Shown here one piece after another: positions 1-9,564 of a stretch of 64,000 nt of DNA. The position numbers and the translations under genes were made by a program. Each line of letters begins with the position of its first letter. The stretch's first letter is position 1. The notes below the pieces were generated by a model. That model was not told the origin of the DNA. It saw only the letters and a program-made list of their open reading frames with translations, and searched no databases. Origin of the DNA: Phyllobacterium zundukense (GTDB lineage: Bacteria > Pseudomonadota > Alphaproteobacteria > Rhizobiales > Rhizobiaceae); NCBI RefSeq assembly GCF_002764115.1, contig NZ_CP017940.1, forward strand, positions 1,648,501 to 1,712,500, in the 5' to 3' direction.

Positions 1-1
1 T

Positions 2-2092
2 GATGTGCTGGGCGTTGATGAAATCAATGGCCGCTATCCGTTCATTGCGACGCACGAGCTTGAAGGCGCCCTCTACGATCCTAACGATGGCGATATAGAT
101 CCGGCGCAATTGACGCAGGCCCTCGCCAAGGGCGCGCGCGACATGGGCGCGAAGATCATACGCTTCTGTCCGGTCACCGGCGCACGCCGCGAGAACGATG
201 AGTGGGTGATCTCCACTCCACAGGGCGACATACGTTGCGAATATGTGGTCAATGCAGCCGGTTACCGGGCACAGGAGATCGGCAAGCTGTTCGGTCGCGA
301 TGTGCCGATGATGGTTATGAGCCATCAATATCTGCTGTTCGACGAAATTCCCGAAATTGCCGGCTGGTCTCGCGAAAACGGCCACAAACTGCCGCTGCTA
401 CGCGACGTGGATTCCTCCTATTACCTGCGGCAGGAAAAGAACGGCATGAATCTAGGGCCATATGAGAGCAATTGCCGCGCGCATTGGGCGACCGCCGATG
501 ATCCAATGCCGGATGATTTCTCCTTCCAGCTTTTCCCGGACGATCTAGAGCGGCTGGAGTGGTATCTGAACGACGCCATTGCGCGGGTTCCCATTCTCGG
601 GACCGCAGGCTTGTCGAAGATCATCAACGGTCCAATTCCCTATGCCCCGGACGGCAATCCACTGATCGGTCCGATGCCGGGTGTGCCCAATGCATTCGAA
701 GCCTGTGTCTTCACGTTCGGCATTGCGCAGGCGGGCGGTGCAGGCAAGGTTCTGGCCGAATGGGTGACAGAAGGCGCGACAGAGTGGGACATGTGGTCGT
801 GCGATCCGCGCCGTTTCACCGCTTTTGCCGATCCTGAATATTGCGTTGCCAAGGGGCTCGAAGTCTACGGGCACGAATATGCCATCCACTTCCCGCGCCA
901 TACGTGGCCGGCGGGCCGCAACAAGAAGCTCTCACCGGTCCATGATCGCATTTCCAAGTTGGGTGCGCAGTTCGGCGCCTACAATGGCTGGGAGCGGGCA
1001 AACTGGTACGCGCAGCCGGGCGACGATGTTTCGGAGGAATCAACGCAAACCTTCCTGCGTGATGGACCGTGGCAGCAGCGTATCCGCGAAGAGTGCCATG
1101 CCGTGCGCGACGCCGTCGGCATTCTCGACTTGCCGGGTTTCTCGCGCTTCAAGGTCAGCGGCGAGGGCGCCCGCGAATGGCTGTCGACGCTGATCACCGG
1201 TATCGTGCCGAAGCCGGGACGGATCGGCCTTGGTTATTTCTCCGATGACAAGGGCCGGGTAGTCACCGAAATGTCTATCATGGCGATCGACGAGAATGTG
1301 TTCTTCCTGATCACCGCGGGCGTTGCCGAATGGCATGATCGCGATTGGCTGCTGAACCATCTGCCGAAGGGCAGCGCAATCAGCATCGGCAACGTCACGG
1401 AAGATTTCTCCTGCCAGATCGTCACCGGGCCGAAGGCCCGCGATCTGTTCCGGGATATCTGCGATGCGGACCTGGAGAAATCCTGGCTCTCGCACCAGAC
1501 GACGCGGATCGCCGGGCGCTATTGCCAGTTGGTGCGCGTATCCTTTGCCGGTGAGCTTGGCTGGGAGGTGCATACCAAGATCGCCGACACCGCCGCGATT
1601 TTCGATACGGTCTGGGAGGCGGGACAGAAATATGGGATCAAGCCCTTCGGCATGTTCGCATTGGATTCCCTGCGCCTTGAAAAGGGCTACCGCGCCTGGA
1701 AGGGTGATCTTTCGACCGACTACACACCGCTACAGAGTGGCCTCGAGCGCTTCATCAAGTGGGAAAAGCCGGAATTCATCGGCAAGGCCGCGCTGGAAAG
1801 CGAAAAGCAGCAAGGCGTGAAGAAACGTTTCGTCACGCTGACTGTCGATGCCGGGGATTGTGACGCGCCCTATATGTCGACGCTCTGGCATCAAGGCGAT
1901 ATCGTCGGTGAAACCACATCCGGGGGCTGGGGCCACCGCATCGACAAATCGATCGCACTTGGCATGTTGAAAACAGAACTCACCGAGCCGGGGACTGAAG
2001 TCGAGGTGGAAATCTTCGGCGAGCGTTACAAGGCGACCGTTCATCCTGACCAGCCGCTTTGGGATCCCAAAAACGAGAGAATTCGCGCATGA
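2..2092 (+). CDS. FAD-dependent dehydrogenase/GcvT fusion protein (5' partial)
   Basis: This is the C-terminal part, about 696 residues, of a dimethylglycine/sarcosine dehydrogenase-like protein; the reading frame is open to the left edge, so the N-terminal FAD dinucleotide motif lies outside the window. The visible part starts inside the DAO-type FAD fold (a PFIATHELEGALYDPNDG stretch typical of the family). From about nt 915 it continues into a GcvT folate-binding aminomethyltransferase module, with SGEGAREWL and the GLERF region near nt 1740. Family members oxidatively demethylate N-methylated glycines and pass the C1 unit to tetrahydrofolate. The stop overlaps the next start by 4 nt (ATGA), so the two paralogues are probably translationally coupled. 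The exact substrate cannot be read from the sequence. Confidence 0.88.
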   Translation, partial: DVLGVDEINGRYPFIATHELEGALYDPNDGDIDPAQLTQALAKGARDMGAKIIRFCPVTGARRENDEWVISTPQGDIRCEYVVNAAGYRAQEIGKLFGRDVPMMVMSHQYLLFDEIPEIAGWSRENGHKLPLLRDVDSSYYLRQEKNGMNLGPYESNCRAHWATADDPMPDDFSFQLFPDDLERLEWYLNDAIARVPILGTAGLSKIINGPIPYAPDGNPLIGPMPGVPNAFEACVFTFGIAQAGGAGKVLAEWVTEGATEWDMWSCDPRRFTAFADPEYCVAKGLEVYGHEYAIHFPRHTWPAGRNKKLSPVHDRISKLGAQFGAYNGWERANWYAQPGDDVSEESTQTFLRDGPWQQRIREECHAVRDAVGILDLPGFSRFKVSGEGAREWLSTLITGIVPKPGRIGLGYFSDDKGRVVTEMSIMAIDENVFFLITAGVAEWHDRDWLLNHLPKGSAISIGNVTEDFSCQIVTGPKARDLFRDICDADLEKSWLSHQTTRIAGRYCQLVRVSFAGELGWEVHTKIADTAAIFDTVWEAGQKYGIKPFGMFALDSLRLEKGYRAWKGDLSTDYTPLQSGLERFIKWEKPEFIGKAALESEKQQGVKKRFVTLTVDAGDCDAPYMSTLWHQGDIVGETTSGGWGHRIDKSIALGMLKTELTEPGTEVEVEIFGERYKATVHPDQPLWDPKNERIRA

Positions 2093-4533
2093 GCTCACTT
2101 CCCACCAAAGCGCGCGCCGTCATAATTGGCGGCGGTATTTCCGGCTGTTCCGTCGCCTATCATCTCGCCAAGCTCGGCTGGACCGATATCGTTCTGCTGG
2201 AGCGCAAGCAATTGACCTCCGGCACCACGTGGCACGCGGCTGGGCTCATCGGCCAGCTGCGTGCCTCGCAGAACATGACACGGCTGGCGAAGTATTCTGC
2301 CGACCTTTATGTCAAGCTGGAGGCAGAAACCTGCGTCGCCACGGGGATGCGGCAGGTGGGCTCGATCACCGTTGCCTTGACTGAAGAGCGCAAGCACGAG
2401 ATTTACCGGCAGGCTTCGCTAGCGCGCGCCTTCGATGTCGATGTTCGCAAAATATCTCCAAATGAAGTCAAGGAGATGTATCCGCATCTTAACGTTGAGG
2501 ATGTGGTGGGCGCGGTGCATTTGCCGCTCGACGGGCAGTGTGATCCGGCCAATATCGCCATGGCTCTGGCCAAGGGCGCTCGCCAGCGCGGTGCGAAGAT
2601 TGTCGAGAACGTCAAAGTCACCGCAGTTCTCAAAAAGAATGGCCGCGTGACAGGTGTGACCTGGGCGCAAGGTGAAGAACGGGGCACGATCGAGACCGAC
2701 GTGGTGATCAATTGCGCAGGCATGTGGGCGCGCGATCTTGCCGGGACATCGGGTGTTACCGTGCCACTGCACGCGTGCGAGCATTTCTACCTCGTCACGG
2801 AAGCGATTGAAGGACTGGGACGGCTGCCGGTGCTGCGCGTTCCCGATGAATGCGCTTATTACAAGGAAGACGCCGGCAAGATGATGCTCGGCGCCTTCGA
2901 GCCGGTCGCCAAGCCCTGGGGCATGAACGGCATTTCGGAAGATTTCTGTTTCGATCAGTTGCAGGAAGATTTCGAGCATTTTGAACCCATTCTCGAAATG
3001 GGCGTTAATCGCATGCCGATGCTCGGCACCGCCGGAATCCATACATTCTTCAACGGTCCCGAAAGCTTCACCCCCGACGACCGCTATTATCTTGGGGAAG
3101 CGCCGGAACTTGGCGGCTATTGGGTCGCTGCAGGCTATAACTCGATCGGAATTGTTTCTTCCGGCGGCGCCGGCATGGCACTGGCGCAATGGATCCACGA
3201 TGGCGAAGCGCCGTTCGACCTGTGGGAGGTGGATATCCGCCGCGCGCAGCCATTCCAGAAGAACCGGCGCTATCTGAAGGAGCGGGTCTCGGAGACGCTC
3301 GGCCTGCTCTATGCCGATCACTTTCCCTACCGGCAGATGGCCACATCGCGCAATATCCGACGCTCGCCAATTCATGAACATCTTAAGCAGCGGGGGGCTG
3401 TCTTCGGTGAGGTCGCTGGATGGGAGCGTGCCAACTGGTTTGCCAAAGAAGGTCAGGAGCGTGAATACCGCTATTCGTGGAAGCGGCAGAACTGGTTCGA
3501 CAACCAGCGCGAAGAACACCTTGCGGTGCGCAATGGGGTCGGTCTGTTCGACATGACTTCATTCGGCAAGATTCGTATCGAAGGCCGTGACGCACTGGCA
3601 TTCCTGCAGAAGGTCTGCGCCAACCAGCTCGACGTTGAGCCAGGCCGCATCGTCTACACGCAAATGCTCAACAATCGCGGCGGGATCGAAAGCGATCTGA
3701 CGATCACGCGTCTATCGGAAACAGCCTTCATTGCCGTGGTTCCCGGTGCGACCCTGCAGCGCGACCTTGCCTGGATGCGCAAGCACCTCAAGGATGAGTT
3801 CGTCGTCATCACCGACGTGACCGCAGCGGAATCGGTGCTGTGTTTGATGGGACCGAAATCGCGCGAACTGATCCAGAAGATCAGCCCGAACGATTTCTCC
3901 AACGAAGCCAATCCCTTCGGCACTGCGCGGGAGATTGAAATCGGTATGGGCCTCGCACGGGCACATCGCGTGACCTATGTCGGTGAACTCGGCTGGGAGC
4001 TCTATGTCTCGACGGATCAGACCGCGCATGTCTTCGAAACCATCGAGGAGGGTGGCAGGGAGCTGGGTCTCAAACTCTGCGGCCTGCATACGCTCGACTC
4101 ATGCCGCATCGAGAAGGCGTTCCGCCACTTTGGCCACGACATCACCGATGAAGACCACGTGCTGGAGGCAGGGCTTGGCTTTGCAGTGAAGGCAGACAAG
4201 GGTGACTTCATCGGCCGCGAGGCCGTGCTGAAGAAGAGGGAAGCCGGACTTGATCGCAGGCTGGTGCAGTTTCGCCTGAGCGATCCCGAACCGCTGCTTT
4301 TTCACAATGAGGCTATCGTCCGTGATGGGGAGATTGTCGGAACGATCACCTCGGGCAATTACGGCCATCATCTCGGCGGCGCGATCGGATTGGGCTACGT
4401 CCCCAGCAAGGAAGAGAACCCGGAACAGGTTCTGGCTTCGAATTACGAGATCGAGATCGCCGGAGTGCGGGTGAAGGCCGAGGCTTCATTAAAGCCGATG
4501 TACGATCCAAAGGCTGAACGCGTAAGGATGTGA
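2089..4533 (+). CDS. FAD-dependent dehydrogenase/GcvT fusion protein (dimethylglycine/sarcosine dehydrogenase-like)
   Basis: An 814-residue protein with the same architecture as its upstream neighbour, here complete. The N-terminal Rossmann motif GGGISG is at residues 14-19. SGTTWHAAG follows around residue 49; its His is where dimethylglycine and sarcosine dehydrogenases bind FAD covalently. After the DAO fold come a linker domain and a C-terminal GcvT folate domain (VGELGWELYV, then DSCRIEKAFRHFGHD). Expected reaction: oxidative demethylation of a methylated amine with transfer of the methylene to tetrahydrofolate. The ATG at 2089 overlaps the preceding stop by 4 nt, which decides the start. 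The substrate is unproven: dimethylglycine, sarcosine or a related amine. Confidence 0.9.
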   Translation: MSSLPTKARAVIIGGGISGCSVAYHLAKLGWTDIVLLERKQLTSGTTWHAAGLIGQLRASQNMTRLAKYSADLYVKLEAETCVATGMRQVGSITVALTEERKHEIYRQASLARAFDVDVRKISPNEVKEMYPHLNVEDVVGAVHLPLDGQCDPANIAMALAKGARQRGAKIVENVKVTAVLKKNGRVTGVTWAQGEERGTIETDVVINCAGMWARDLAGTSGVTVPLHACEHFYLVTEAIEGLGRLPVLRVPDECAYYKEDAGKMMLGAFEPVAKPWGMNGISEDFCFDQLQEDFEHFEPILEMGVNRMPMLGTAGIHTFFNGPESFTPDDRYYLGEAPELGGYWVAAGYNSIGIVSSGGAGMALAQWIHDGEAPFDLWEVDIRRAQPFQKNRRYLKERVSETLGLLYADHFPYRQMATSRNIRRSPIHEHLKQRGAVFGEVAGWERANWFAKEGQEREYRYSWKRQNWFDNQREEHLAVRNGVGLFDMTSFGKIRIEGRDALAFLQKVCANQLDVEPGRIVYTQMLNNRGGIESDLTITRLSETAFIAVVPGATLQRDLAWMRKHLKDEFVVITDVTAAESVLCLMGPKSRELIQKISPNDFSNEANPFGTAREIEIGMGLARAHRVTYVGELGWELYVSTDQTAHVFETIEEGGRELGLKLCGLHTLDSCRIEKAFRHFGHDITDEDHVLEAGLGFAVKADKGDFIGREAVLKKREAGLDRRLVQFRLSDPEPLLFHNEAIVRDGEIVGTITSGNYGHHLGGAIGLGYVPSKEENPEQVLASNYEIEIAGVRVKAEASLKPMYDPKAERVRM

Positions 4534-4535
4534 GA

Positions 4536-4558
4536 CTGGCCGGGTTTGACCCGGCCAG
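4536..4558. terminator. Hairpin between convergent genes
   Basis: A perfect 10-bp stem (CTGGCCGGGT / ACCCGGCCAG) with a 3-nt loop lies directly after the dehydrogenase stop and before the end of the convergent ornithine aminotransferase gene. It could stop transcription from either side. There is no clear T tract on either strand, so intrinsic termination is plausible but not certain. Confidence 0.6.
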
Positions 4559-4567
4559 CCCTTCAAC

Positions 4568-5779
4568 TCAATTCATGCTTGTCAGGACCGTCTCGAACTG
4601 CTCCAGAGCCCAGTCGATCTGGTCGCGCTTGATTACCAGCGGCGGAGCAATACGGATCGTGTCACCGTGGGTGTCCTTGGCGAGAATGCCGCGTTCTTTC
4701 AATTCGTTGCAGAAGCGGTTGGCACCGCCGGCTTCCGGATGCAGCTCAACCGCCAGCATCAGCCCGCGACCGCGCACTTCCCGCACGATATTGCTGCGAA
4801 TACCCTTGAGCTGCTGCAGGAAGTATTCGCCTTCGATGCGGGAGTTTTCGATCATGTTTTCCTCGGTGAGAACGCGCAACGCAGCCCGTGCAATGGCACA
4901 GGCAAGCGGGTTGCCGCCGAAGGTGCTGCCATGCTGTCCCGGCTTAAGCACGCCGAGAACGTCGCTGTTGGAAAGCACTGCTGACACCGGATAGAAGCCG
5001 CCGGAAAGCGCCTTGCCGATCAGCGTCACGTCAGCCTCGATGCCTTCGTGCTCTTCTGCCAAGAGGGCACCAGTGCGACCAAGGCCGGTCTGGATCTCGT
5101 CCAGAATGAGCGTAACGTTGTTTTCGGTGCAGAGCTCGCGCACCTTGCTGAAATAGCCCTTAGGCGGAATGATCACACCGGCTTCACCCTGGATCGGCTC
5201 CACCAGGAAGCCAACCGTGTTGGGTGTCAGCGCCGCGGCAAAGGCATCAATGTCGCCGAACGGAACGATCTTGAAACCCGGAGCGAACGGACCGAAATTT
5301 TCGCGTGCAGAAGGATCGGTGCTGAAACCGACGATACCCATTGTGCGACCATGGAAATTATTCGAACAGACGATGATTTCGGCGGCGTTTTCCGGCACGC
5401 CCTTGACCTCGTAGCCCCATTTGCGCACGGCCTTGATCGCGGTCTCGACCGCTTCAGCGCCGCTGTTCATCGGCAGGATCTTGTGCGAACCGGTGAGCGC
5501 TGCGAGTTCCTCGTAGAACAAAGCCAGCTGGTCATTGCGGAAAGCGCGAGAGGTCAGCGTCAGCTTTCCGGCCTGCTCCGTCATTGCTTTCAGAATTTTC
5601 GGATGGCAGTGGCCCTGATTGACGGCGGAATAGGCGGACAGGCAATCGAGATAACGATTGCCATCGATATCCCAGACATGCACGCCTTCACCACGCTCCA
5701 GTACCACGTCAAGCGGCTTGTAGTTATGCGCCCCAAGGCGGGATTCTGTCGAGATCAGGTCAGCGGCTGTGTGCAGCAA
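4568..5779 (-). CDS. rocD: Ornithine aminotransferase (ornithine--oxo-acid transaminase)
   Basis: A 403-residue class III PLP aminotransferase. SGAEA (106-110) binds the cofactor phosphate, ILDEIQTG carries the Asp that contacts the PLP ring (D227), and LIGKALSGG places the Schiff-base Lys at 256. The length and the NFHGRT and [14 protein letters not shown] segments match RocD rather than acetylornithine aminotransferase. It converts ornithine and 2-oxoglutarate to glutamate semialdehyde and glutamate. Arginase lies just upstream on the same strand (21-bp gap), so the pair forms a two-step arginine-to-glutamate-semialdehyde pathway, probably one transcript. Confidence 0.93.
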   Translation of the reverse strand: MLHTAADLISTESRLGAHNYKPLDVVLERGEGVHVWDIDGNRYLDCLSAYSAVNQGHCHPKILKAMTEQAGKLTLTSRAFRNDQLALFYEELAALTGSHKILPMNSGAEAVETAIKAVRKWGYEVKGVPENAAEIIVCSNNFHGRTMGIVGFSTDPSARENFGPFAPGFKIVPFGDIDAFAAALTPNTVGFLVEPIQGEAGVIIPPKGYFSKVRELCTENNVTLILDEIQTGLGRTGALLAEEHEGIEADVTLIGKALSGGFYPVSAVLSNSDVLGVLKPGQHGSTFGGNPLACAIARAALRVLTEENMIENSRIEGEYFLQQLKGIRSNIVREVRGRGLMLAVELHPEAGGANRFCNELKERGILAKDTHGDTIRIAPPLVIKRDQIDWALEQFETVLTSMN

Positions 5780-5800
5780 AATATCCTCCTATTGCCGAAT

Positions 5801-6790
5801 TCATGCGTTCAGAGCGGCTGCGCTCTGGTCCGAAAGAGTTGGTTTGTCGAAAATCTGACGACCGAAAATACTCGCGACGAGATCAACGAGAAGCAGGGCG
5901 CTCTTGCCGCGCTCGTCCAGAAATGGATTGAGTTCAACCACGTCGAGCGAACCGACAACGCCGGAATCATGCAGCATTTCCATAACGAGATGTGCTTCGC
6001 GATAGGTTGCGCCACCGGGAACAGTCGTTCCGACGCCGGGTGCAAGTGAGGGATCGATGAAATCAACGTCGAAGCTCACATGCAGAATGCCATTGGCCTT
6101 TTGCACCCGCTCGATGATTCCGCGCATCAATTTGGCGATGCCAAACTCATCGATCTTGCGCATGTCGATGACATCAATGCCGCGTTCGCGCAAAAGTACG
6201 CGCTCGGTCGAGTCGATGGAGCGAATGCCAAAGAGGTGGAGGTTTTCCGGCTTGACGAATCCATGCGGCTCGTTGCCCAAGACACCTTCAAGCCCGGGTT
6301 CGCGGCACAGCAGCGCAGCCGACATGCCGTGCATGTTTCCGGATGGCGAGGTGGCCGGTGTATTGAAATCGGAATGGGCATCCAGCCAGAGCACGAACAA
6401 TTCACGGTTGTGTTCTTCGCAATAGCGGGCAACGCCGCTGACCGAACCCATGGACAGGCTATGATCGCCGCCAAGAATGACCGGGAAGCTGCCGTGTTTC
6501 ATCGCCTCATAGGTCTCGGCGCTCAGCATACGCGACCACGCGGCGATTTTCTCGATATGATGCGCAAGGCCCGCGACCGGCGGAACGACTGGCAATACAT
6601 CCGGCAGGCGTAGATCACCGCGGTCTTCCACCGGGTGGCCAAGCTCTTCGAGCGTGCGGATCAGGCCAGCGGTGCGCAGGGCTGCAGGCCCCATCAGTGC
6701 GCCGAGCCGGCCCGCGCCTTCCTCGATCGGTGCACCAATGATGGTCAGCTTCTGCTTGTGAGTGTCTTCGAAATTGCCTTGCATGTTCAT
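5801..6790 (-). CDS. rocF: Arginase
   Basis: Manganese ureohydrolase of about 329 residues that cleaves arginine to ornithine and urea. All three metal-binding signatures are present: GGDHS (near residue 108), DAHSDFN (near 138) and SFDVDFIDPS. The frame is open a little further upstream through two TTG codons; the ATG at 6790 is preferred, though the ATG at 6784 is also possible and no strong ribosome-binding site separates them. It is first in an operon with rocD and divergent from an Lrp/AsnC-type regulator; the shared intergenic region holds a perfect 18-bp palindrome. Arginine-responsive control by that regulator is inferred from the layout. Confidence 0.93.
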   Translation of the reverse strand: MNMQGNFEDTHKQKLTIIGAPIEEGAGRLGALMGPAALRTAGLIRTLEELGHPVEDRGDLRLPDVLPVVPPVAGLAHHIEKIAAWSRMLSAETYEAMKHGSFPVILGGDHSLSMGSVSGVARYCEEHNRELFVLWLDAHSDFNTPATSPSGNMHGMSAALLCREPGLEGVLGNEPHGFVKPENLHLFGIRSIDSTERVLLRERGIDVIDMRKIDEFGIAKLMRGIIERVQKANGILHVSFDVDFIDPSLAPGVGTTVPGGATYREAHLVMEMLHDSGVVGSLDVVELNPFLDERGKSALLLVDLVASIFGRQIFDKPTLSDQSAAALNA

Positions 6791-6906
6791 CAACAACCGC
6801 CACTTTCGCGTTTGAATGGTCTAGGATCCGGAAAAAATAATACCATGTTTTCACCGCGATATTGGCACGTCGGCGCGGTGACAAAAAGACAGCATCCTGT
6901 TAGAAA

Positions 6907-6924
6907 TGCGCATATATATGCGCA
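6907..6924. promoter_or_regulatory. Perfect 18-bp palindrome, candidate Lrp/AsnC operator
   Basis: TGCGCATATATATGCGCA is a perfect palindrome in the 168-bp region between arginase and the divergent Lrp-type regulator, about 35 bp upstream of the regulator start. Lrp/AsnC proteins bind dyad sites with AT-rich centres, usually near their own promoter. The position suggests autoregulation together with control of arginase. The assignment is an inference. Confidence 0.6.
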
Positions 6925-6958
6925 CTTCGCTCAATCACATTGATCAGATTGGAAGACG

Positions 6959-7384
6959 ATGGATGATGTAGATCGTAAATTACTATCTTTGCTGCGAGAT
7001 GATTGCCGTTTGCCGGTTTCCTCCATGGCGACAATTCTCGGCATTTCTCGCGCGACGGTAAGAACGCGCATCGACAAGCTGACGACGGATGGAACGATAC
7101 AGGGTTTCACGATCACGCTGAAAGCTGGCGCCGGCATTTACGGCGTGCGGGCAATTGCCATGATTGAAGTGGCCGGGCAGGGAGCAGAAAAAGTCATCCG
7201 GCGCCTGCAGGGCTTTCCGGAAATCCGCGCCATGCACACGACGAACGGTCGCTGGGACATCGTCGCCGAGATAGAGGTGGAGACATTGGAAGCCTTTGAC
7301 CGCACCTTGCGCGACATCCGGCATATTGACGGAATCACCTCGACCGAGACAAGTATCCTTCTATCGACCCGCAAGAGCGGATAA
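6959..7384 (+). CDS. Lrp/AsnC family transcriptional regulator
   Basis: A 141-residue protein with an N-terminal winged helix-turn-helix (MDDVDRKLLSLLRDD, then ILGISRATVRTRIDKL) and a C-terminal RAM/AsnC ligand-binding domain (GVRAIAMIEV onward, with the GRWDIVAEIEV strand near residue 98). The family forms octamers that sense amino acids. GGAAGA lies 4 nt upstream of the ATG. It is divergent from arginase-rocD, so a local activator of arginine catabolism is the likely role, as for ArgR/AsnC-type arginase regulators in other alphaproteobacteria. The ligand is inferred. Confidence 0.88.
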   Translation: MDDVDRKLLSLLRDDCRLPVSSMATILGISRATVRTRIDKLTTDGTIQGFTITLKAGAGIYGVRAIAMIEVAGQGAEKVIRRLQGFPEIRAMHTTNGRWDIVAEIEVETLEAFDRTLRDIRHIDGITSTETSILLSTRKSG

Positions 7385-7412
7385 TCTCAGCGGCTGAAAG
7401 GGAGATTGGCGC

Positions 7413-8819
7413 TTGCACGTTCGTGAAATTCCATGGCTGGAGCCGGTCGAGGCCGCCGAGCGGTTGAAGCCGCTTGGCGGATTGAGCTTTCTCGACAGCG
7501 CCATGCGTCACGAGAATCTCGGCCGGTACTCCTATGTGGCGGCCGACCCCTTCGGCAAACTGGTCGTACGGAACGGCATGGCTAGCTGGAATGGCGAACT
7601 GCTCGACCAACCGCCCTTAGACGCTATCTCGCATTATCTCGATCTGTATCGCCTGGACGACCAACCAGAACTTCCGCCGTTCCAGGGCGGGGCTATCGGT
7701 TATTTTTCCTATGAGATCGGCCGCCTGCTGGAGCGTCTGCCGCAGCCCGATGCTCCGGCCCAAGGGTCAATGCCGGATGCTGCCTGGTATTTCTACGACG
7801 TTGTGTTGGCTTTCGACCATCAGACCGAGCGGGCCTGGCTGATATCATCCGGTTTGCCCGAGGAGAGCATCGAAGCACGGCTAGCGCGAAGTATTGAGCG
7901 ATCCGAATTGTTCTTGGGAACGATCCAGCGGGAATCGGGGCGGGAGGCTTCCGAACCGGGATACGATTTGAGGATACCAAGAGCTTCGTGGCAGTCCAAC
8001 TTTGAACGCGAAGAGTATATGCAGGCCGTTGCCAAGGTCGTGGAATATATCCTAGACGGCGATATCTTTCAGGCCAATATCGCCCAGCGCTTCATGGCTG
8101 ACTTGCCAAAAACCTTCGCACCATGGCGGTTCTACAAAGCATTGCGAAAGCGAAACGCGGCGACGTTTGCTGCTTATCTCGATCATGGTGATATCATTGT
8201 CGCGTCGAGTTCGCCGGAACGTTTCATCTCCGTGAAGGGCGACCAAGTCGAGACGCGACCGATCAAAGGCACGATGCCGCGATCATCGGATCCGAACGAA
8301 GACAAGCGTTTAGCCGAGATACTTCTCAAATCGGAGAAGGATCGTGCCGAAAACCTGATGATCGTCGACTTGATGCGCAACGATCTTTCCCGCGTCTGCC
8401 GTCCGCATTCGGTGCTGACGCCGGTGCTTTGCGGTCTCGAAACCTATGCGAGCGTCCATCATCTGGTCTCTGTGGTTACCGGACGTCTGGCAGAGGGAAA
8501 ATCCTTGGTGGATCTGATCAGAGCAGCGTTTCCAGGCGGGTCGATCACCGGTGCGCCAAAGCTTCGAGCCATGGAGATCATCACCGAAATCGAGTGCGAA
8601 GCACGGGGTGTCTATTGCGGTTCCATCGGCTTTATCGGATTCAACGGCAATTTCGACGGCAATATTGGTATTCGCACGGTGCTGTTTCAGGGCGGAAAGG
8701 CGGTATTCCAGGCTGGCGGCGGCATCACCGCTTTGTCAGATCCCGCGGCGGAATATCAGGAAACCCTCGACAAGGCGGCCCGTATTTTCGCAGTCTTTGA
8801 TCAGGGCGATGCGCCATGA
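7413..8819 (+). CDS. pabB: Aminodeoxychorismate synthase component I (PabB)
   Basis: A 468-residue chorismate-binding enzyme. The PIKGT motif with Lys285 is the PabB signature; anthranilate synthases carry Ala at that position, so this is PabB and not TrpE. Other landmarks are FQANIAQRF, the ENLMIVDLMRNDL stretch and the C-terminal GSITGAPK and IRT motifs. It aminates chorismate to 4-amino-4-deoxychorismate for folate synthesis using ammonia from the next gene product. The start is TTG, chosen because AAAGGGAG sits about 8 nt upstream and the N-terminal fold would be truncated at the next ATG. The stop overlaps pabA by 4 nt, indicating translational coupling. Confidence 0.88.
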   Translation: MHVREIPWLEPVEAAERLKPLGGLSFLDSAMRHENLGRYSYVAADPFGKLVVRNGMASWNGELLDQPPLDAISHYLDLYRLDDQPELPPFQGGAIGYFSYEIGRLLERLPQPDAPAQGSMPDAAWYFYDVVLAFDHQTERAWLISSGLPEESIEARLARSIERSELFLGTIQRESGREASEPGYDLRIPRASWQSNFEREEYMQAVAKVVEYILDGDIFQANIAQRFMADLPKTFAPWRFYKALRKRNAATFAAYLDHGDIIVASSSPERFISVKGDQVETRPIKGTMPRSSDPNEDKRLAEILLKSEKDRAENLMIVDLMRNDLSRVCRPHSVLTPVLCGLETYASVHHLVSVVTGRLAEGKSLVDLIRAAFPGGSITGAPKLRAMEIITEIECEARGVYCGSIGFIGFNGNFDGNIGIRTVLFQGGKAVFQAGGGITALSDPAAEYQETLDKAARIFAVFDQGDAP

Positions 8820-9412
8820 TCGTGATCATCGACAACTACGATTCCTTCGTTTTTACCGTGGCGCGTTATTTCGCCGAGCTCGGCGTTGACACCCGTGTGA
8901 TCCGCAACGATGCGATTTCAGTGGCGGAAGTCGAGCAATTGGCACCCGAAGCGATTGTGTTATCACCAGGGCCCTGCGGGCCGTATGAGGCCGGGCAGTC
9001 CATGAATATCATCGGGACATTGAGTGGAAAGATTCCAATGCTCGGTATTTGTCTCGGTCATCAGTGTATCGGGGAAGTGTTCGGCGGCAAGGTCGTTCGC
9101 GCACGGGAGCCGATGCACGGCCGCGCCTCCGCGATCAATCACGACGGAAGCGGGATATTCAAGGGCCTGCCAAGTCCATTCCGAGCGGGGCGTTATCACT
9201 CGCTGATTGTCGAATCCATAAAGGATAATGGCGATCTGAAGGTAACCGCGAGGTCCGAGGCCGGGGAAGTCATGGGTGTTAGCCACGTGAGCCATCCGAC
9301 CTATGGAGTGCAATTCCATCCGGAATCCGTGTTAACAGAATATGGTCATGCGATGCTTGGCAATTTTCTGCGGCTTTCCCGTCGATTCAATCAGCAGAAA
9401 AATTTGTCATGA
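8816..9412 (+). CDS. pabA: Aminodeoxychorismate/anthranilate synthase component II (glutamine amidotransferase)
   Basis: A 198-residue class I glutamine amidotransferase. It has the oxyanion strand SPGPCGP, the nucleophilic Cys79 in GICLGHQ, and the His168/Glu170 pair in FHPES. It releases ammonia from glutamine for the synthase subunit encoded immediately upstream (4-nt overlap), so PabA is the natural name. Such subunits often also serve anthranilate synthase; trpC and trpD lie about 50 kb away in this window without an adjacent trpG. Confidence 0.88.
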   Translation: MIVIIDNYDSFVFTVARYFAELGVDTRVIRNDAISVAEVEQLAPEAIVLSPGPCGPYEAGQSMNIIGTLSGKIPMLGICLGHQCIGEVFGGKVVRAREPMHGRASAINHDGSGIFKGLPSPFRAGRYHSLIVESIKDNGDLKVTARSEAGEVMGVSHVSHPTYGVQFHPESVLTEYGHAMLGNFLRLSRRFNQQKNLS

Positions 9413-9564
9413 TGTCGCGTTACGCGCCGCTATTTTAGCCTCTTTGTTCGATATTCCTGTTGGTCGTACAGGCGATCATCCGCTAAACACACTGCTGACA
9501 CTTGCCTGATATCATCTGGCGCTCAATCAAAGACAATCCGTAAAGCAACAGCAGGAGACTGACC

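Noticed and set aside
2419..3519. 366-codon open frame on the minus strand
   Set aside because: It lies wholly antisense to the second FAD/GcvT dehydrogenase, which has clear motifs; the antisense protein has no recognisable domain.
5048..6049. 333-codon plus-strand frame
   Set aside because: It is antisense across both rocD and arginase, which carry complete active sites; no family resemblance.
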